Source: Propionibacterium australiense (GTDB taxonomy: Bacteria; Actinomycetota; Actinomycetes; Propionibacteriales; Propionibacteriaceae). Taken from it: a stretch of 34,075 nt of DNA. Made by a program: the position numbers and the translations under genes. Each line of letters starts with the position of its first letter. Within the stretch, counting starts at the first letter, position 1. This document shows, piece after piece, positions 30,878 to 34,075 of this stretch. The notes below the pieces were generated by a model that ran no database searches, was not told where the DNA came from, and saw only the letters and a list, made by a program, of their open reading frames with translations. The stretch covers positions 1 to 34,075 of the forward strand of contig NZ_RCIV01000026.1 in the NCBI RefSeq assembly GCF_003666605.1. The letters are read 5' to 3'.

Positions 30878-32493
30878 GGACACGCTACGAGTTGACCGTT
30901 CACCTGGTGACCCGTTCGCCGCTGCACTCGGGCGGCGTCGACGTGCCGGTGGATCGTTCCCGCAGCGGATCCGACCGGGAGGCGGAACCCCGGTGTTTCG
31001 CCCGTGACGGGCACGGGAACCCGGTCATCACGGGCCGATCGGTCAAGGGCGCCCTGCGGGCGGCCTGCGAGCGACTGACCGATGACCGGATCGGGGGCCT
31101 CGGGCTGTTGTGGGGGAACCAGGACCGCGCCGCTGCCCTGACCTTCCACGCCATCGAACTCGACAAGACCGCGGTCTCCACGGATCCGGCGGACGCCGAG
31201 GGCGACGAGGGCCGGAGCCCGCTCGCACGACGCACCGGTATCGCCGTCGACCGGTACTGGGGCACCGCCGGGGACACGGCGCTCTTCGCCCACGAGTACG
31301 TGCCGGCCGGCAGGAGCCTCGAGCTCACGATCACCGCACAGGCCGGCACGCCCGATGGGGTATCGCCCGTCGGAGGCGGTGCCCCGCAGCAAGCGGCGAG
31401 CCCTGAGCAGGTCGAGCAGTTGTTCGGTCTCATCCTGGGCCTCTTCAAGGCCGGGCACGTTGGTTTCGGTGGGCGCCGCAACGCCGGCTGGGGCCGCGTC
31501 GAGCTCGACGACAACAGGCCCTGGCTGCTGACCAGGAGCGAGCTCGGTTCCCGCGAGGGGCTCTTGACGTGGCTGGCAGGCGGGCAGAACATCACCGAAC
31601 GCATCAGGCCCGCGGACTGCTCGGGTGACGAGCGGGTGCGGATCAACATCGGCTGGGACAGCCCGAGCGGGATCCTCGTCGCCGAACCCCGCGAGAAGAA
31701 GGCCAATGAGCCCACTGAGGAAGCCGACCGGCAACCAGCGGACGGGGAGCCGTCCTCGAATGAGACCGAGCCGACCAGGCCGCTGCGCTGCGGCCCCGGC
31801 AAGAACGATCCGCTGGTGCTGCCCGGCAGCTCGGTGCGCGGGGCGCTGCGGTCGCGGGCCTCACGGATCGCCCGCACAGTGCTCGCCGCCCGGGACATGC
31901 TGGGTGACCAGCTCGACTGGTCCGAGACCGGCGTCCATGATCAGCTCGCCAATGATCCCGTGCTCGTGCGCGACCTGTTCGGCAGCACCGAGCACCGCGG
32001 CGCCCTCACCGTCCTCGACACCCTCGCCGCCGGGCACGTTTCCGGACGGAGGATCACGCACAATGCCGGGGACCGGTGGACCGGCGGTGCCGCCGAGGGC
32101 GCCCTGTACAGCGAGGAGGTGCACGACGTCGACTGGAACAGCATCGAACTCGAACTGGATCCGGGCATGCTCCCAGAGGAAGCCGACCTGAACCGTCGCA
32201 GGGCCGCGTGGTGCCTGCTGGGTCTGACGCTGGCCGAACTCGCGGCGGGCACCCTGCCGCTGGGCAGTCGTGGCACGCGGGGCCTGGGGCAGGTGCGGGT
32301 CACCCGGATCAGTGTCGAGGGCGGGCCGGGGATCGTCGGAGAGCCCTGGGATCTTCACGACGAGGGCTCCGAGCCCCTGCCGGAGCAGATCCTGGCCCGG
32401 CTGAGGCAAGTCCAGATCGAGCCGAACCCGGCCGCCGGCGACGACGGCTGGACCGGCTGGTCGTCCTATCTCGTCGAGGGGGAAGACGCATGA
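30874..32493 (+). CDS. Double Cas7 (Csm3-like) RAMP protein
   Basis: 539 aa made of two Cas7-type RAMP domains. Domain 1 (about 1-215) has LVTRSPLHSGGVDVPVD, GNPVITGRSVKGALRAACE and HVGFGGRRNAGWGRVEL. A charged linker rich in Glu/Pro (about 275-305) leads to domain 2 (about 255-485): DPLVLPGSSVRGALRSRAS and LGSRGTRGLGQVRV. Cas7 subunits form the backbone that holds crRNA and cut target RNA through an Asp in a loop near the N-terminus. Candidate Asp residues exist in domain 1 (VDVPVDRS) but I cannot assign the catalytic one; domain 2 lacks an obvious one. Overlaps of 4 nt on both sides show translational coupling. Confidence 0.8.
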   Translation: MRTRYELTVHLVTRSPLHSGGVDVPVDRSRSGSDREAEPRCFARDGHGNPVITGRSVKGALRAACERLTDDRIGGLGLLWGNQDRAAALTFHAIELDKTAVSTDPADAEGDEGRSPLARRTGIAVDRYWGTAGDTALFAHEYVPAGRSLELTITAQAGTPDGVSPVGGGAPQQAASPEQVEQLFGLILGLFKAGHVGFGGRRNAGWGRVELDDNRPWLLTRSELGSREGLLTWLAGGQNITERIRPADCSGDERVRINIGWDSPSGILVAEPREKKANEPTEEADRQPADGEPSSNETEPTRPLRCGPGKNDPLVLPGSSVRGALRSRASRIARTVLAARDMLGDQLDWSETGVHDQLANDPVLVRDLFGSTEHRGALTVLDTLAAGHVSGRRITHNAGDRWTGGAAEGALYSEEVHDVDWNSIELELDPGMLPEEADLNRRRAAWCLLGLTLAELAAGTLPLGSRGTRGLGQVRVTRISVEGGPGIVGEPWDLHDEGSEPLPEQILARLRQVQIEPNPAAGDDGWTGWSSYLVEGEDA

Positions 32494-33011
32494 TGTCCAG
32501 CACCGAGAAAGCCGAACCGGCCCTGCTGGAGGGGGGCCGTCTGGCCTCCACGTCCTTCCCCAAGGACTCGCTGGGCGAGGCCCTGGCGCGACTCACCGGC
32601 GCCGCGCCACAGTGGCAGGGCATCGCCTTCACGACGGCCGGGGCCCGCTCCGTGCGTGCGGCCTCTGCCGGGGCCCTGATGACCAGGCTGGATGGGGCCG
32701 ACCACGAGGTACCACTGGGCACCGTCTACGAGCTGCGGCTGTGGGCCGTGGGACAGCAGGCGCTTGACGGGGCGAAGGCCCGTGAACTGAGGTGGCTCAA
32801 CGGCTCGGGCTCGGCGGAGATCTCCGTGCACGAAGGCGCAGCGGGTGTCGGGCAGGACTGCTGGTACCGCACCAACAGCTATCTGCAGCACAGTGACATA
32901 GCGGATCTGGACATGAAACCGAGGATGACGGGCGTCGAGGTGTTCGTGCAGGAGGACGGCTACGGCAATGTCGTCTTCGCCGACGAGCTGATGACGGGAA
33001 GGTGGGCCTGA
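32490..33011 (+). CDS. Small type III-D subunit, Csx19-like
   Basis: 173 aa protein without membrane segments. The central part (TVYELRLWAVGQ, ELRWLNGSGSAEISVHEG, CWYRTNSYLQ) has the ELRLW...wR pattern of Csx19/TIGR03984-type proteins found only in type III-D loci, and its place between the RAMP genes supports that. The similarity is weak, so it could be an unrelated small subunit. The start is ambiguous between two adjacent ATGs; the first overlaps the upstream stop by 4 nt. Confidence 0.5.
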   Translation: MMSSTEKAEPALLEGGRLASTSFPKDSLGEALARLTGAAPQWQGIAFTTAGARSVRAASAGALMTRLDGADHEVPLGTVYELRLWAVGQQALDGAKARELRWLNGSGSAEISVHEGAAGVGQDCWYRTNSYLQHSDIADLDMKPRMTGVEVFVQEDGYGNVVFADELMTGRWA

Positions 33012-33012
33012 G

Positions 33013-33897
33013 ATGGGTGAATACGAACCGTTCCACTCGGCGGTCAACAGGATTCCCGTGCTGCGCCAACCGAGTCAGCAGATGGCGGGCAAGGGTCTGT
33101 TGCCGAAGGATCTCTTCAGCGATGGCCCGGCCACCGGCCACGACCACCTGGCTGCCGATCGCTGGTCGGGATCGATCGACCTGGAGATGACTGTCCGCAC
33201 ACCCCTGGTCTTCGGCGAGCAAGATGAAGGCGAGATCAGTCTCCCGATGGTGGACGACAAGCTCGTGGTCCCGCCGACGATGGTCAAGGGCATGATCTCG
33301 CGGGCCTTCGAGATCCTCACCTGCTCGCGGTTCCGCGTCTTCGGCGCCGTCGAGAACACGTCCGGGCTCCGGGGGAGCAAGAACGACCACTCCCAGCGGC
33401 TGACCTATCGGGCGGATCCCGCAGCAGCTAACAATCTTTTTCCCGGCCGTGTCTGTACGACCACTGACAGAAGTCTGGCTGTGGAGATCCTTGACGGCAA
33501 AAACAGTCAGTTCCGCAGCGCCCTGATCCGCGATGACGTGAGGAAGGGACATGGTGACATCGTCCGCGACAACCATCCCGAGATCTCGACCGGCCCCGGC
33601 AATGTCGTCACCCAGAATCAAGTTCTCCAGAGATTCCGCAGCCTGACCCCTCACGGGCAATGGACAAGGGTCCGCCTCACAGAATGGCAGAAGGGAAAAT
33701 CTGGCAGGCACCTCATGGTCACAGGCGTGTGGAACGGTGAGGACCTCGAGAACTTCTTCACCATCACTGGCGCGAACAGCGTGCGGACTCTCGACGTGTG
33801 GGGGTACCCGTGCCGGACGAGCCCAGACGGCAAGACCTCACGTGAACTGTACGATGAGAAGATCTATGGCCGTCATGAAACGAAATCGTATTTTTGA
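33013..33897 (+). CDS. TIGR03986-type CRISPR RAMP protein, truncated
   Basis: 294 aa where the family usually has about 600-750. Matching features: HDHLAADRWSGSIDLEMTVR, TPLVFGE, the Cas7-like VVPPTMVKGMISRAFEILTC (family norm: PGSSLKGM.R...E.LS), and the later LTYRADPAAANN and RTLDVWGYPC. The reading ends at a TGA at 33897 just before an IS630-type transposase gene, and the final residues (HETKSYF) come from lower-GC DNA that looks like insertion-sequence end. So the gene is most likely cut by the element, with the rest beyond the window. The start ATG is 1 nt after the Csx19-like stop. Base composition drops in its second half. Confidence 0.75.
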   Translation: MGEYEPFHSAVNRIPVLRQPSQQMAGKGLLPKDLFSDGPATGHDHLAADRWSGSIDLEMTVRTPLVFGEQDEGEISLPMVDDKLVVPPTMVKGMISRAFEILTCSRFRVFGAVENTSGLRGSKNDHSQRLTYRADPAAANNLFPGRVCTTTDRSLAVEILDGKNSQFRSALIRDDVRKGHGDIVRDNHPEISTGPGNVVTQNQVLQRFRSLTPHGQWTRVRLTEWQKGKSGRHLMVTGVWNGEDLENFFTITGANSVRTLDVWGYPCRTSPDGKTSRELYDEKIYGRHETKSYF

Positions 33898-33920
33898 TGG
33901 ATTCGGGGTCTTGTTTCGGA

Positions 33921-33932
33921 TATGATTGAGAC
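33921..33932 (+). promoter_or_regulatory. Leaderless promoter of the transposase gene
   Basis: TATGAT at 33921-33926 is followed by 6 nt and the ATG at 33933. TTGATG at 33894-33899 may be a -35 with a long spacer. Confidence 0.5.
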
Positions 33933-34075
33933 ATGCAGATCGAGGTCGCCCCGGAAGAAACCGCTGTTCTGATCAGGTGGAAGAAACGCACAGACAATTA
34001 CGTGCTGGTGCGGATGAAAGCCGAAGCCATCTTGTATGCCTCTCGTGGTGTCGATGTGGGGATTATCGCTGAAAT
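33933..34075 (+). CDS. IS630-family transposase (N-terminus, partial)
   Basis: The first 47 residues are present: MQIEVAPEETAVLIRWKKR, YVLVRMKAEAILYASRGVDV, GIIAE. RMKAEAILYASRGV followed by a helix-turn-helix start is typical of the N-terminal DNA-binding domain of IS630-type DDE transposases. The gene runs off the right edge. There is no ribosome binding site; a -10 six bases before ATG indicates a leaderless message. Confidence 0.7.
   Translation, partial: MQIEVAPEETAVLIRWKKRTDNYVLVRMKAEAILYASRGVDVGIIAE

Larger units (their letters stand above)
33865..34075 (+). mobile_element. Left end of an IS630-type insertion sequence
   Basis: From about 33865 the base composition becomes AT-richer (ATCGTATTTTTGATGG) and a transposase gene follows. 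IS630 elements insert at TA; a TA occurs at 33865-33866 and another at 33889-33890, so the exact junction cannot be fixed without the right end. The element continues past the window. Confidence 0.6.

Noticed and set aside
24816-34075. A CRISPR array near the type III genes
   Set aside because: I looked for regularly spaced repeats with unique spacers on both strands and saw none; cas1, cas2 and cas6 are also absent from the window.

Overview
The window is about 34 kb of very GC-rich DNA with dense genes, short or absent leaders and many 4-nt start/stop overlaps. It looks chromosomal and actinobacterial. The conserved block DUF5318 - ponA - GT87-type membrane glycosyltransferase (compare Rv0049/Rv0050/Rv0051 of Mycobacterium tuberculosis), several leaderless promoters (TANNNT 6-7 nt before ATG) and an LPXTG surface protein all fit Actinomycetota. 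A Propionibacteriaceae/Actinomyces-like host is my guess and is not proven.

Layout. 1-360: decayed end of an unidentified gene and a leaderless promoter. 361-2688: overlapping operon of an AAA+/STAND-like ATPase, O6-alkylguanine methyltransferase and 3-methyladenine glycosylase I. 2930-4570: small CBM48/isoamylase-N protein convergent with a GH13 glycosidase, with a hairpin between them. 4650-10083 (minus): DUF5318, PonA, GT87 and PIG-V-like glycosyltransferases, a cell-envelope block. 10312: tRNA-Ala(TGC). 10451-11449 (minus): DUF362 protein. 11704-14278 (minus): two paralogous secreted proteins, one sortase-anchored with a Ser-rich stalk. 14768-15889: NAD(P)H-binding oxidoreductase divergent from an HxlR regulator. 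16228-18090: zinc macrodomain hydrolase and class M sirtuin, a protein ADP-ribosylation module. 18166-19608 (minus): CoaBC. 20042-21130: ADP-ribosylglycohydrolase. 21425-23296: membrane protein with PQQ-like blades. 23303-24815 (minus): two tandem histidine-phosphatase paralogues. 24816-25797: decayed DNA containing a frameshifted XRE regulator. 25798-33897: defence operon. 33933-end: start of an IS630-type transposase.

The most interesting part is 25798-33897. A TIR-SAVED protein lies 17 nt upstream of a Cas10 that lacks the HD nuclease but keeps the GGDD cyclase motif. It is followed by overlapping genes for a Cas7-Csx10 fusion, a double Cas7, a small Csx19-like protein and a TIGR03986-type RAMP. 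I read it as a type III-D-like CRISPR effector complex in which target RNA binding would trigger cyclic oligoadenylate synthesis by Cas10, sensing by SAVED and NAD+ destruction by TIR. TIR-SAVED is best known from CBASS, but no CD-NTase is visible here. No CRISPR array, cas1, cas2 or cas6 lies in the window, and the last RAMP gene appears cut by the insertion sequence.

A 38-bp imperfect palindromic repeat occurs three times between genes (10400, 11533, 18117), two of them between convergent genes; it behaves like a dispersed terminator or REP-type element.
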